From assembly GCA_017462985.1 (NCBI GenBank), contig JAFTQB010000016.1:33100-97099 (forward strand): DNA of 64,000 nucleotides, written 5' to 3'. Position 1 is the stretch's first letter. The number at the start of each line of letters is the position of its first letter. This stretch comes from Clostridia bacterium. GTDB taxonomy: Bacteria > Bacillota > Clostridia > Christensenellales > Borkfalkiaceae. Positions 19,099-27,683 of this stretch are shown one piece after another. The notes under the pieces were generated by a model, which was not told the DNA's origin, did no database searches, and saw only the letters and a list, made by a program, of their open reading frames with translations. Position numbers and translations under genes: made by a program.

Positions 19099-21654
19099 AT
19101 GGCTAAAAAAGAAACCAGCCCGGAATTGACCGAGGAATTTAAGAAAACACTCGCGATGACGAAGATGCTCGACGTGGAAGTAGACGACGAGCTGAAACGC
19201 TCGTTCATTGCTTATGCAATGGCGGTGAACAAATCGAGAGCGATCCCCGACGTGCGCGACGGCTTGAAGCCCGTTCACAGAAGAATTTTGTATTCCATGC
19301 ACGAAATGGGATTGTATAACGACAAAGCGTACAGAAAATGCGCCCGTATCGTCGGGGACTGTATGGGTAAGTATCACCCGCACGGCGACAGTTCCGTATA
19401 CGACGCGCTCGTAAGATTGGCGCAGGATTTCACCATTTCCTTCCCCCTCGTGGACGGACACGGCAACTTCGGCTCCGTCGACGGCGACAGCGCGGCGGCT
19501 ATGCGTTATACCGAAGCGAGGCTGACCAAGCTCGCGGCGGAAATGCTCAAAGACTTGGATAAAGAAACGGTGGATTTTATCCCTAACTTCGACGGCAGCG
19601 AAGAAGAACCCGTGGTGCTTCCCGCAAGATATCCCAACCTGCTCGTAAACGGCGCGGACGGGATCGCCGTAGGTATGGCGACGAATATCCCCCCGCATAA
19701 CCTCGCGGAGATCATCGACGGCACGATCGCAATGATCGATAACCCCGATATCACCGTGGACGAGCTGATGGAATATATCCCCGCGCCCGATTTCCCCACA
19801 GGCGGTATTTTGATGGGCAGAAGCGGCGTAAAGAACGCGTATAGAACGGGTCAGGGCAACCTCGTTATTCGCTCCAAATGCGATATCGAAGAATACGGCA
19901 ACGGCAACAATATCCGTTCCCGCATCGTCGTAACCGAGATCCCCTATCAAGTGAATAAGGCGAACCTTATTAAGACGATCGCGGACATGGTTACCGATAA
20001 ACGCATCGAAGGCATTTCCGATATCCGCGACGAATCCGACCGCGACGGTATGCGGATCGTGATCGAGATCAAAAAGGACGCGAACGCGCAGGTAGTTTTG
20101 AATACGCTGTATAAAAAGACCAAGCTGCAAATTTCCGACGGGATCATCTTGCTCGCGCTCGTGGAAAACGGAACCGAGCCGAGAACGCTCAATCTTCGCG
20201 AAATTTTGTGGTACTATTTGGAACACCAAAAGGAAGTTATCACCAGAAGAACGCGTTACGAGCTGAACAAGACGGAAGAACGCGCGCACATCATCGCAGG
20301 GCTTGTGCTCGCGCTTGCCAACGTGGACGAAGTCATTCGTATCATCAAGGCTTCCGCGGATAAAAACGCGGCGATCGAGGGCTTGACCTCGGCGTTCGTG
20401 TTGGATGAAAAACAGGCGAACGCGATCTTGGAAATGCGCTTGCAAAGGCTCACCTCTTTGGAAGTGGAAAAGCTGCGCGACGAGCTTGCCGCGTTGCAAG
20501 CGACGATTGTAGACCTCAAAGATATTTTGGCGAACGAAAGCCGCGTAATGGCGATCATTCGCGACGACCTCACCGATATCAAGACCCGTTATCCATCCCC
20601 CCGTAAAACGGAAATTTCGATGGATTACGGCTCGATCGACGACGAAGATCTGATCGATCGCGAAGACGTCGTGATTTCGCTCACCCATTCGGGATATATC
20701 AAGCGCTTGCCCGTAGCGGAATACAAGGCGCAAGGCAGAGGCGGCGTAGGCTTGACGGCGCACAAGCCCAAGGACGAGGATTACGTGGAAAAAATGTTCG
20801 TTGCTTGCACGCACGATCCCATTTTGCTCTTCTCGTCGAAAGGCAAGGTGTATTCGGTGAAGGGCTACGAGATCCCCGAAGCCAACCGCACCGCAAGAGG
20901 CAGAGCCGTAGTGAATATCGTACAGCTCGACGCGGGCGAAAAAATTCAAACGGTATTGCCCGTGATCGCAAATAACGAGGGTTACCTCATTATGGCGACG
21001 CGCAACGGCTTGATCAAAAAGACGGCGACGAGCGAATTTAACCGTATTCCCAGAAACGGTAAGATCGCCATCAACCTTTTGGAAGACGACAGCCTCATTT
21101 CCGTGCAGTTCGCTTGCGGCGAGGACGAAATTTTGGTCGCTTCCAGAAAGGGCAAATGTATCCACTTCTCCGAAAAAGACGTGCGCCCGACGGGCAGAGG
21201 CACGCAAGGCGTAAGAGCGCTCGATCTTGGCGACGACGATTATCTCGTGGATATGCTCGTCGTGGATAAAAACAAGGATATCTTCACGCTGACGGCGCTG
21301 GGCTACGGCAAGCGTTCGAGTATTGAAGATTACCGTTTGCAAAACCGCGGCGGCAAGGGCATCAAGGCGGGCGTATTCAGCGATAAGACGGGCGAGCTTG
21401 TCAGCATGAAGCTGGTAGACGATAACGACGATATCATGATCATCACGACGGGCGGTACGATCATTCGTATGCACGCGGATACGATCAGCCGTATCGGCAG
21501 AACGACGCGCGGCGTACGCGTAATGAACGTCAAGGGCAGCGAAGTGGCGACGGTGGACGTAACCGAACGCGACGATGAAGCGGAAGCGCTCGCACCCGAA
21601 GAAACGGCGGAAGATCTTCCCGCCGAGGAATTATCGGGCGGCGACGACGAATAA
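19099..21654 (+). CDS. gyrA: DNA gyrase subunit A
   Basis: 851 aa. Breakage-reunion domain with the quinolone region HPHGDSSVYD (Ser98 and Asp102, equivalents of E. coli Ser83 and Asp87, the susceptible-type residues) and catalytic tyrosine in MRYTEARL (Y137). The C-terminal beta-pinwheel has the GyrA-box QGRGGVG near 545, which argues for gyrase over topoisomerase IV ParC. Acidic C-terminal tail (AEELSGGDDE). Co-transcribed with gyrB. The very long open frame on the opposite strand is a codon-bias shadow. Confidence 0.96.
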   Translation: MAKKETSPELTEEFKKTLAMTKMLDVEVDDELKRSFIAYAMAVNKSRAIPDVRDGLKPVHRRILYSMHEMGLYNDKAYRKCARIVGDCMGKYHPHGDSSVYDALVRLAQDFTISFPLVDGHGNFGSVDGDSAAAMRYTEARLTKLAAEMLKDLDKETVDFIPNFDGSEEEPVVLPARYPNLLVNGADGIAVGMATNIPPHNLAEIIDGTIAMIDNPDITVDELMEYIPAPDFPTGGILMGRSGVKNAYRTGQGNLVIRSKCDIEEYGNGNNIRSRIVVTEIPYQVNKANLIKTIADMVTDKRIEGISDIRDESDRDGMRIVIEIKKDANAQVVLNTLYKKTKLQISDGIILLALVENGTEPRTLNLREILWYYLEHQKEVITRRTRYELNKTEERAHIIAGLVLALANVDEVIRIIKASADKNAAIEGLTSAFVLDEKQANAILEMRLQRLTSLEVEKLRDELAALQATIVDLKDILANESRVMAIIRDDLTDIKTRYPSPRKTEISMDYGSIDDEDLIDREDVVISLTHSGYIKRLPVAEYKAQGRGGVGLTAHKPKDEDYVEKMFVACTHDPILLFSSKGKVYSVKGYEIPEANRTARGRAVVNIVQLDAGEKIQTVLPVIANNEGYLIMATRNGLIKKTATSEFNRIPRNGKIAINLLEDDSLISVQFACGEDEILVASRKGKCIHFSEKDVRPTGRGTQGVRALDLGDDDYLVDMLVVDKNKDIFTLTALGYGKRSSIEDYRLQNRGGKGIKAGVFSDKTGELVSMKLVDDNDDIMIITTGGTIIRMHADTISRIGRTTRGVRVMNVKGSEVATVDVTERDDEAEALAPEETAEDLPAEELSGGDDE

Positions 21655-21678
21655 GATACAATAAGGAGGAACAAAGGA

Positions 21679-21867
21679 ATGATCGTTCAAAACTCTTTCG
21701 TCGTAGACGAAAACGCAACCAATTTCGCAAACGCGGTTTCTACGCATATCACGAATTTTCAAAACGCGGGATTAAAAGTAGAAATCCAATACCAACCGAT
21801 GGTGATGCGCAACGGCGCGTACGACAAGATCGTATACAGCGCGTATATCTTAGGCAGAAAAGCATAA
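21679..21867 (+). CDS. Small protein of unknown function downstream of gyrA
   Basis: 62 aa (MIVQNSFVVDENATNFANAV...). RBS AAGGAGG is ideally placed, 24 nt after the gyrA stop, and a strong terminator follows, so it is probably the third gene of the gyrase transcript. Predicted alpha then beta structure, soluble, no Cys. I do not recognise a domain. Confidence 0.6.
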   Translation: MIVQNSFVVDENATNFANAVSTHITNFQNAGLKVEIQYQPMVMRNGAYDKIVYSAYILGRKA

Positions 21868-21872
21868 AGCAA

Positions 21873-21902
21873 AAACGGGCAGCCGCGAAGCTGCCCGTTT
21901 TT
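21873..21902 (+). terminator. Terminator of the gyrase operon
   Basis: AAACGGGCAG / CTGCCCGTTT stem with a CCGCGAAG loop and T-run. Confidence 0.88.
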
Positions 21903-21915
21903 GAGCGAATAAATG

Positions 21916-21944
21916 TAGACAAACGAAAAAAAGTATGCTATAAT
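21916..21944 (+). promoter_or_regulatory. Promoter of the dehydrogenase gene
   Basis: TAGACA (21916-21921), 17-bp spacer, TATAAT (21939-21944), 26 nt ahead of the ATG. Confidence 0.75.
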
Positions 21945-21969
21945 CAAAGAAAAAAAGGGGTAAAGATTT

Positions 21970-22743
21970 ATGAAAATCACTTTGATCACGGGCGCGACGG
22001 GCGGTTTAGGAAAGGAATTTGCCAAGCTGTACGCCGCGGACGGAAATAATTTGTTGCTCGTTGCCACCAACGAAGCAAAGCTCGCCGCGTTAAAAGCCGA
22101 GCTTTTGGAACGCTTTCCCGTGGAGATCGATTGCTTTCAGGCCGATCTTTCCAAGGAAGAAGAATACAAGGCGGTGTTTGCCTACGCGCAAGAAAAAGGA
22201 TATTTCGTCAACAATCTCGTTAATAACGCGGGCTTTGGCGACCGTACCGATTTTAAAGAGATGAACGTAGAAAAACAGCTGGATATGATCTCCGTCAACT
22301 GCTCGTCGCTCGTGTATTTCACGCGCGTATTTTTGGACGATATGCTCAAAAACGACGAAGGGCATATCATCAACGTCGGCTCGATCGCAGGCTTCGTTTC
22401 CGGTCCGTATATGAGCACCTATCACGCGACGAAAGCGTTCGTGTTAAGCTTTGGGGAATCGGTATCGTACGAGATTAGAAAGACGAAAGTAAAACTGCTC
22501 ACCCTTTGTCCGGGGACGTTCGAATCGAATTTTGTAACGACGGCGAAATACGAATACGCGTTTTCTCAGCGCAAGCCGATGAGCGCGGAAAAGGTGGCGA
22601 AGATCGGCTATCAGGCTTCTAAAAAGGGCAAACGGGTGGTCGTAGCGGGATTTGGGAACAAGCTCACGGTGTTTGCGCCGCGCTTCTTCCCCCGTTCGCT
22701 CGTTGCATTTTTCAGCGCGAAAACGGCAAAAAAGGGCGATTAA
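21970..22743 (+). CDS. Short-chain dehydrogenase/reductase
   Basis: 257 aa Rossmann protein. Nucleotide-binding TGATGGLG (7-14), NNAGFG near 84, catalytic YHATK (Y151, K155) with an upstream Ser in VGSIAGF. Adds or removes hydride at a ketone or hydroxyl with NAD(P)H. Closest in layout to the DltE/YqjQ-like classical SDRs. The C-terminus ends in a basic hydrophobic stretch (APRFFPRSLVAFFSAKTAKKGD) that may touch the membrane. Monocistronic with its own promoter and a terminator at 22762-22795. Substrate unknown. Confidence 0.85.
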   Translation: MKITLITGATGGLGKEFAKLYAADGNNLLLVATNEAKLAALKAELLERFPVEIDCFQADLSKEEEYKAVFAYAQEKGYFVNNLVNNAGFGDRTDFKEMNVEKQLDMISVNCSSLVYFTRVFLDDMLKNDEGHIINVGSIAGFVSGPYMSTYHATKAFVLSFGESVSYEIRKTKVKLLTLCPGTFESNFVTTAKYEYAFSQRKPMSAEKVAKIGYQASKKGKRVVVAGFGNKLTVFAPRFFPRSLVAFFSAKTAKKGD

Positions 22744-22761
22744 CAAATAATACAATATGAA

Positions 22762-22795
22762 AAACAAGGGCAGAAATCGTTTTCTGCCCTTGTTT
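22762..22795. terminator. Bidirectional terminator between SDR and XRE genes
   Basis: AAACAAGGGCAGAAA / TTTCTGCCCTTGTTT stem with A and T flanks, serving the converging genes. Confidence 0.85.
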
Positions 22796-22797
22796 CT

Positions 22798-23016
22798 TTA
22801 AAAATCTTTTCTTCCAATCAAAACGTCTACGCTCGTATCAAATAAATCGGCAAGCCGCCATAAAAAAGTCAAAGTCGGCTCGGTAGCGCCATTTTCCCAT
22901 TGACTGATACATTTTTGAGAAACCCGTATCTTTTGCGCCACTTCCTGTTGGCTCATTCCCCGCTCTCTGCGAAGCGCAAATAAATTTTCTTTAAATGTCC
23001 CTCTTAAAGTTTCCAT
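22798..23016 (-). CDS. XRE-family helix-turn-helix regulator
   Basis: 72 aa. Consists almost entirely of a Cro/CI-type HTH: FKENLFALRRERGMSQQEV, QKIRVSQKCISQWENG and LWRLADLFDTSVDVLIGR. Such short stand-alone regulators often repress their own promoter. On the other side lies a divergent plus-strand promoter (23050-23078) that it may control. No toxin gene is adjacent. Confidence 0.82.
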   Translation of the reverse strand: METLRGTFKENLFALRRERGMSQQEVAQKIRVSQKCISQWENGATEPTLTFLWRLADLFDTSVDVLIGRKDF

Positions 23017-23049
23017 GATAATATCTTACCAGAAAACTTGCAAAAATAG

Positions 23050-23078
23050 TTGGATTACTATTATACTTGTGATATAAT
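23050..23078 (+). promoter_or_regulatory. Divergent plus-strand promoter with no gene behind it
   Basis: TTGGAT (23050-23055), 17-bp spacer, TATAAT (23073-23078). A minus-strand TATAAT (23065-23060) overlaps it, so the HTH protein may control both. The plus-strand transcript would enter the repeat-filled gap 23.1-23.45 kb, where I see no convincing ORF. Confidence 0.45.
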
Positions 23079-23096
23079 AGCAGAAGGATTGAAACT

Positions 23097-23197
23097 GTCA
23101 TTGCAAGCGCAACGAAGTGAAGCGCGGCAATCTCATACAAAATAATGCAATAATTTATACGAGATTGCCGCAGTCGCTATCGCTCCTTCGCAATGAC
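23097..23197. repeat. Inverted intergenic repeat, family A copy 1
   Basis: About 100 bp, starting GTCATTGC and ending GCAATGAC. Arms contain GCGCGGCAATCTC and GAGATTGCCGC around an AT-rich centre (ATACAAAATAATGCAATAAT). REP/MITE-like, no coding content. Confidence 0.8.
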
Positions 23198-23210
23198 GAT
23201 AGGGGGGGGT

Positions 23211-23300
23211 GAATTGCTTGTTGCGCAAGCGTGAATTTTCGCTAACGCTCAGTGAATTGCGCTTCGCGCGTGAATTGCAACGCTCTGCGTTGCGTTGCGG
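23211..23300. repeat. Cluster of gaattgc/attcac short repeats
   Basis: Four or five GTGAATT(GC) units separated by small self-complementary stretches (TTGCGCAA, CGCTAACGCTCAG, GCGCTTCGCGC, CAACGCTCTGCGTTG). Non-coding spacer between two family A copies. With them it fills the 493-base gap 23017-23509. Confidence 0.6.
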
Positions 23301-23315
23301 AAACATATTAAAGCC

Positions 23316-23416
23316 GTCATTGCGAGCGCAACGAAGTGAAGCGCGGCAATCTCATACAAAATAAGGCAATAATAAAAACGAGATTGCCACGGCGGGCTAC
23401 GCCGCCTCGCAATGAC
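23316..23416. repeat. Inverted intergenic repeat, family A copy 2
   Basis: Same architecture as the copy at 23097: GTCATTGCGAGCG at the left, CTCGCAATGAC at the right, the same AT-rich centre with small changes. The two copies are in direct orientation about 120 bp apart. Confidence 0.8.
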
Positions 23417-23451
23417 AGGGAAAGTAATAAGTAACGGTAAATTGATAAGAG

Positions 23452-23480
23452 AAAAGCACCCTTCCAAGGGTGCTTTTTTA
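23452..23480. terminator. Terminator of the P-type ATPase gene
   Basis: AAAAGCACCCTT / AAGGGTGCTTTTTT hairpin, usable on both strands; the minus-strand gene ends 30 nt away. Confidence 0.82.
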
Positions 23481-23509
23481 GCGTATTTTTTACTCTTTGG
23501 AAGCGATAT

Positions 23510-26143
23510 TTAATCTTCCGCAGGATTGAACATATCGAAGAACTTAATTAAGCCGCCCGAAAGCGGAAGCGCCGCTTGGATAACGATAATGATGAGCAGC
23601 GTTTGCGAAAGCTGGAATTCAAGGCTCGACCAGCCCGTGAATACGATCTCCCCAAAGAAAGGAATCGAGATAACCAAAATACACAGCGCCGCGCTGAATA
23701 CGAACAGCACCGTACGCCATACGTTGAAAGGCTGACAAATTCGATACAGCATCACAAGCCCCGTAAAGGTTAAAACGAGCATCATCACCGCTTGGTAAAT
23801 GCGGTTGCCGTTTTCGCCCGTAAAGCCGAAATGCAGCGCCAAATCGGGGATTTGCGAAATGACGTAAACGCTGAGTACGCCAAGGCTCATCGTAACCGCC
23901 CCGGGTAGCGCACGGCTGATGACGAACGGGATAAACTTGCCCTTGACGCGTTCGGTATTCGGCTGCAACGAAAGCACGAACGACGGGATCGCGCTGATGA
24001 ACATTTCGTACATCATCATATTGTTCGTCGTGAAGAAGTATTGCGTGCCCGCCATGATACATACGAGCGAAAGAATGAGCGTCAACAGCGTTTTCATAAT
24101 ATACAGCGACGCCGATTCTTTGATATTGTTAATCACCCGTCTGCCCTCGTTGACGATTTTTGGCATCGAGCCGAAATTATTATCCTGCAAAACGAGGTTG
24201 GAAACGTTTTTCGCCGCGTCGCTGCCCGAAGCCACGGAAACGGCGCAATCGGATTCTTTCATCGCGAGGATATCGTTTACGCCGTCGCCCGTCATCGCAA
24301 CGGTGTTGCCCGCTTGCTTGATCGCGCGAATCAAGATCGCCTTTTGTTCGGGCGTTACCCGCCCGAATACCGTGTATTCGTTGGCGGCGTTTTCCACTTC
24401 GATATCCGAAAGCCCCTCAAGGGAGATAAACTGCGAAGCGCCGCGAATCCCCGCGCGCCGCGCAACTTCCGCCACCGTTACGGGGTTATCGCCCGAAATC
24501 ACTTTTACGGCGACGTCGTTTTCCTTAAACCACTTGATCGTTTCGATCGCGTCGGGGCGGATATTATCCGAAAGCGTCAACAAGGCTACGGCGCGGAGCG
24601 CGGTGGGAATTTTCCCGTTCACGATCTGCGCGGGTGAGTGCGCGAGCACCATCACTCGCAAGCCCATTTGCGCGTATTGCTTCACCAATCTGTCGATCTT
24701 GGCGGGCATGGGCTTTAAGACGAATTCGGGCGCGCCCATTACGAACGTACCCACGTCCCCGAACGTTACTGCCGAAAGCTTTCTTTGCGACGAGAACGGA
24801 ACTCTCGCCGTGGCGTTGAGCGCCGTGGAGTGTCCGAACCGTTCGTAAAGGGCGATCGAGGTTTGGTTGTTATCATCGAGCGAAGCGAGGATCGAGCCCA
24901 TGATATCGTCGATAGAATAGTTTGTATTGTTGTTGAGTAAAATGCAGTCGCTCACCTTCATTCTGCCGTCGGTGATCGTACCCGTTTTATCCAGGCACAA
25001 AACGTTGACTCGCGCGAGCATTTCCAGCGAGTACATATCCTGCACCAAGGTATTGTATTTGGTGAGCCGTATCATCCCCAAAGACATTGCGACGGTGGTG
25101 AGAAGCATCAAGCCCGACGGGATCATACCCAGCACCACGGCGCAAGTGATTTGTATCACGTACGGCAAGCCCTCGTTGGACGGGCCGTTAAACAGCATAT
25201 TGCCAAAGCCGTTTTGCTGTATAATTTCAATACATTCCACCCAGTCCGCCGCGCCAAATTCAGCGCAGAAGTTGTTGAAGAACATTAAAATGGCTACGGG
25301 AACGATCGCAAAACCGATCACTTTGATAAACAGCGTGATCGAATTCATGATTTCCGATTTCGGGCGTTTGTACGCCTTTGCTTTCGCCGTTAATTTGCTG
25401 ATATAAGTATCGTCCCCGATCTTGTCTACGCGCACGGCGATCTTGCCGCTTGCGACGAACGAGCCGGCATACAGCGGATCGCCGTCCTCTTTTTTGATGG
25501 GCACGGATTCACCCGTCAAAAGCGCTTCGTTCAGTTCCGCTTGACCCTCTAATGCGATACAGTCGCAGGGTACCTGTTGCCCCGCCGTCAAAATCAGAAT
25601 ATCGTCTACGACGATCTCGGTAACGAGGATCTCTTTCTTTTCGCCGCCGCGAATGACGTTCGCGGTGGGGGAAGATAAAATGGTCAGCTTGTCGATTTTT
25701 CTCTTTGCGCGAATTTCTTGGAAAATACTCCAAAAAATATTCACGGCAAAGATGATCACGAACGAAAATTGCGAAATCGGCGCTCGCGCCAAGATGAGCA
25801 TGATTGCCGCGATCAGCCCCAACAGGTTGAAGAAGGTGCAAATATTCCCGATGAAAATACTTCGATAAGTCTTGGAATATTTCTTCGTCGTTTTGTTCAC
25901 AAGCCCTTGCGCTACGCGCTCTTGCACTTGCGCTTCGCTAAGCCCCTCGCTCGGGTCGGCAAAAAACCGCTGCACTTCCTTTTGCGGCGCGGCGTTGTTG
26001 CCGCTTTTAGGCGGTTTTTGGGTAGCCGTTTCCCCCTCTTGCGCGGGCGGCGCAGCTTTTTGCGCTTTCGCCTTGGGCGGCTTTTTCTTTTTCGTCGTTT
26101 CGTTCCCGTCCGTTTGCGGGGGAACGGTTTTTTCGGTTTCCAA
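23510..26143 (-). CDS. P-type cation-transporting ATPase, CtpE-like
   Basis: 877 aa. A ~60-residue Lys/Pro/Ala-rich N-terminal tail, then the P-type core: actuator motif LLTGESVPIKKEDG near 208, helix-4 motif GMIPSGLMLLTTVAMSLG (Pro-Ser-Gly where Ca2+ pumps have Pro-Glu-Gly), phosphorylation site LDKTGTITDGRMK (Asp about 385), hinge MTGDGVNDILAMKESDCAVSV near 621 and about ten membrane helices. The sequence around the hinge (SGSDAAKNVSNLVLQDNNF) resembles actinobacterial CtpE, a proposed Ca2+ uptake pump. Ion not certain; Ca2+ or Mg2+ are likely. Own promoter; monocistronic. Confidence 0.87.
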   Translation of the reverse strand: METEKTVPPQTDGNETTKKKKPPKAKAQKAAPPAQEGETATQKPPKSGNNAAPQKEVQRFFADPSEGLSEAQVQERVAQGLVNKTTKKYSKTYRSIFIGNICTFFNLLGLIAAIMLILARAPISQFSFVIIFAVNIFWSIFQEIRAKRKIDKLTILSSPTANVIRGGEKKEILVTEIVVDDILILTAGQQVPCDCIALEGQAELNEALLTGESVPIKKEDGDPLYAGSFVASGKIAVRVDKIGDDTYISKLTAKAKAYKRPKSEIMNSITLFIKVIGFAIVPVAILMFFNNFCAEFGAADWVECIEIIQQNGFGNMLFNGPSNEGLPYVIQITCAVVLGMIPSGLMLLTTVAMSLGMIRLTKYNTLVQDMYSLEMLARVNVLCLDKTGTITDGRMKVSDCILLNNNTNYSIDDIMGSILASLDDNNQTSIALYERFGHSTALNATARVPFSSQRKLSAVTFGDVGTFVMGAPEFVLKPMPAKIDRLVKQYAQMGLRVMVLAHSPAQIVNGKIPTALRAVALLTLSDNIRPDAIETIKWFKENDVAVKVISGDNPVTVAEVARRAGIRGASQFISLEGLSDIEVENAANEYTVFGRVTPEQKAILIRAIKQAGNTVAMTGDGVNDILAMKESDCAVSVASGSDAAKNVSNLVLQDNNFGSMPKIVNEGRRVINNIKESASLYIMKTLLTLILSLVCIMAGTQYFFTTNNMMMYEMFISAIPSFVLSLQPNTERVKGKFIPFVISRALPGAVTMSLGVLSVYVISQIPDLALHFGFTGENGNRIYQAVMMLVLTFTGLVMLYRICQPFNVWRTVLFVFSAALCILVISIPFFGEIVFTGWSSLEFQLSQTLLIIIVIQAALPLSGGLIKFFDMFNPAED

Positions 26144-26182
26144 GTTCGTTTGCTCCTTGTAAAAATACTATTGTACTCTGCT

Positions 26183-26211
26183 ATTATATCATACCGCGCG
26201 AGAAAATACAA
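26183..26211 (-). promoter_or_regulatory. Promoter of the P-type ATPase gene
   Basis: Minus strand TTGTAT (26211-26206), 17-bp spacer, TATAAT (26188-26183). It is divergent from the serS promoter 50 bp away. Confidence 0.7.
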
Positions 26212-26260
26212 GTTTTTTCGGAAAATTTCACAGGAATTTGACGGTTGCGGCGGCAAATAA

Positions 26261-26289
26261 TTGCTTTTTGGGCGCGAAAGGTGTATAAT
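26261..26289 (+). promoter_or_regulatory. Promoter of serS
   Basis: TTGCTT (26261-26266), 17-bp spacer, TATAAT (26284-26289). The leader is only about 30 nt, leaving no room for a T-box. Confidence 0.75.
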
Positions 26290-26324
26290 AGAGCAAATAC
26301 AAAGCAATGTTTGAGGTGAAAACC

Positions 26325-27614
26325 ATGATTGATATCAATTTGATCAGAACCAATCCCGATTTGGTGCGTGAAAATATCCGCAGAAAGTTCCAGGATAGAA
26401 AACTTCCCCTTGTGGACGAAGTGCTGGAACTCGACGCCCGCCGCCGTGCGCTCATTCAAGAGGGCGACGCGCTCAGGGCTTCCCGCAACACTCTTTCCAA
26501 GCAGGTGGGCGAGTTGATGAAAAAGGGCGACAGAGCGGGCGCGGAAGCGATCAAAGCGCAGGTGAAAGCAAACGCGGAACGGTTGCTTGCGATCGAAAAG
26601 GAAGCGGAAGAGGTGGAAGCCGCGCTGAAAAAAGCGATGATGGCGATTCCCAATATCATTGCGGACGACGTGCCCGTCGGCAAGGACGACAGCGAAAACG
26701 TAGAACTGCAACGCTTTGGCGAATGTACCGTTCCCGAATACGAAATTCCTTATCATTTGGATATTTTGGAAAGCTTGGACGGGATCGACGTGGATTCCGC
26801 TCGCCGCACCTCCGGGCAAGGCTTTTACTATTTGACGGGCGATATCGCTCGGCTTCATTCCGCCGTGCTCACTTACGCGCGCGATTTTATGATCGACAAG
26901 GGCTTCACCTACGTCATTCCCCCCTATCTTATCCACGGCGACGTGGTTTCGGGCGTGATGAGCTTTGACGAAATGGAAAATATGATGTATAAGATCGAGG
27001 GCGAGGATTTGTACCTGATAGGTACTTCCGAACATTCGATGATCGGCAGATTTATGGGTCAGATCATCGACGGCGCGAAATTGCCGCTCACGCTGACGAG
27101 CTATTCCCCTTGTTTCAGAAAGGAAAAGGGCGCGCACGGCATCGAGGAGCGCGGCATTTACCGTATCCACCAATTCGAAAAACAGGAAATGATCGTCGTT
27201 TGCCGTCCCGAGGAAAGCGCGGAATGGTACGAAAAGCTTTGGAGCTATACGGTGGAGCTGTTCCGTTCGTTGGATATTCCCGTCCGTCAGCTCGGTTGCT
27301 GTTCGGGCGACCTTGCCGACCTTAAATACAAGAGCTGCGACGTAGAGGCTTGGAGCCCTCGTCAAAAGAAATTCTTCGAAGTGGGCAGCTGTTCGAATTT
27401 GACGGACGCGCAAGCCCGCCGCCTTTCCATTCGCTATAAGGATAGCGACGGAAAAATCAAGCTGGCGCATACCCTCAACAACACGGTGGTAGCGCCGCCC
27501 AGAATGTTGATCGCGTTCGTGGAAAATCACTTGCAAGCGGACGGCTCGGTAACGATCCCCGAAGTGTTGCAGCCGTACATGGGCGGTAAAAAAACGATTG
27601 TTCCCAAAAACTAA
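26325..27614 (+). CDS. serS: Seryl-tRNA synthetase
   Basis: 429 aa from ATG 26325 (MIDINLIRTNPDLVRENIRRKF), RBS GAGGTG; the in-frame ATG at 26307 is less well placed. The N-terminal coiled-coil arm that grips tRNA-Ser (about 28-105) precedes the class II core: YLIGTSEHSMIG, motif 2 FRKEKGAHGIEERGIYRIHQFEK and motif 3 NNTVVAPPRMLIAFVENHL. Serine pocket TSE is present; ends EVLQPYMGGKKTIVPKN as usual. Normal length. Confidence 0.97.
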   Translation: MIDINLIRTNPDLVRENIRRKFQDRKLPLVDEVLELDARRRALIQEGDALRASRNTLSKQVGELMKKGDRAGAEAIKAQVKANAERLLAIEKEAEEVEAALKKAMMAIPNIIADDVPVGKDDSENVELQRFGECTVPEYEIPYHLDILESLDGIDVDSARRTSGQGFYYLTGDIARLHSAVLTYARDFMIDKGFTYVIPPYLIHGDVVSGVMSFDEMENMMYKIEGEDLYLIGTSEHSMIGRFMGQIIDGAKLPLTLTSYSPCFRKEKGAHGIEERGIYRIHQFEKQEMIVVCRPEESAEWYEKLWSYTVELFRSLDIPVRQLGCCSGDLADLKYKSCDVEAWSPRQKKFFEVGSCSNLTDAQARRLSIRYKDSDGKIKLAHTLNNTVVAPPRMLIAFVENHLQADGSVTIPEVLQPYMGGKKTIVPKN

Positions 27615-27641
27615 ACGCATAAGCGTTTTTTAAAGTAACGA

Positions 27642-27670
27642 AAAAAAAGACCGCGCACGGCGGTCTTTTT
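27642..27670. terminator. Terminator after serS
   Basis: AAAAGACCGC / GGCGGTCTTTTT hairpin; its T-run ends 13 nt before the next ATG and touches the RBS region of the exonuclease gene. Confidence 0.8.
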
Positions 27671-27683
27671 GGCGGGTAAGGCA

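Noticed and set aside
26184-26330. T-box riboswitch upstream of serS
   Set aside because: The promoter lies about 35 nt before the ATG, leaving no room for a T-box; the lysS operon leader also lacks T-box hallmarks.
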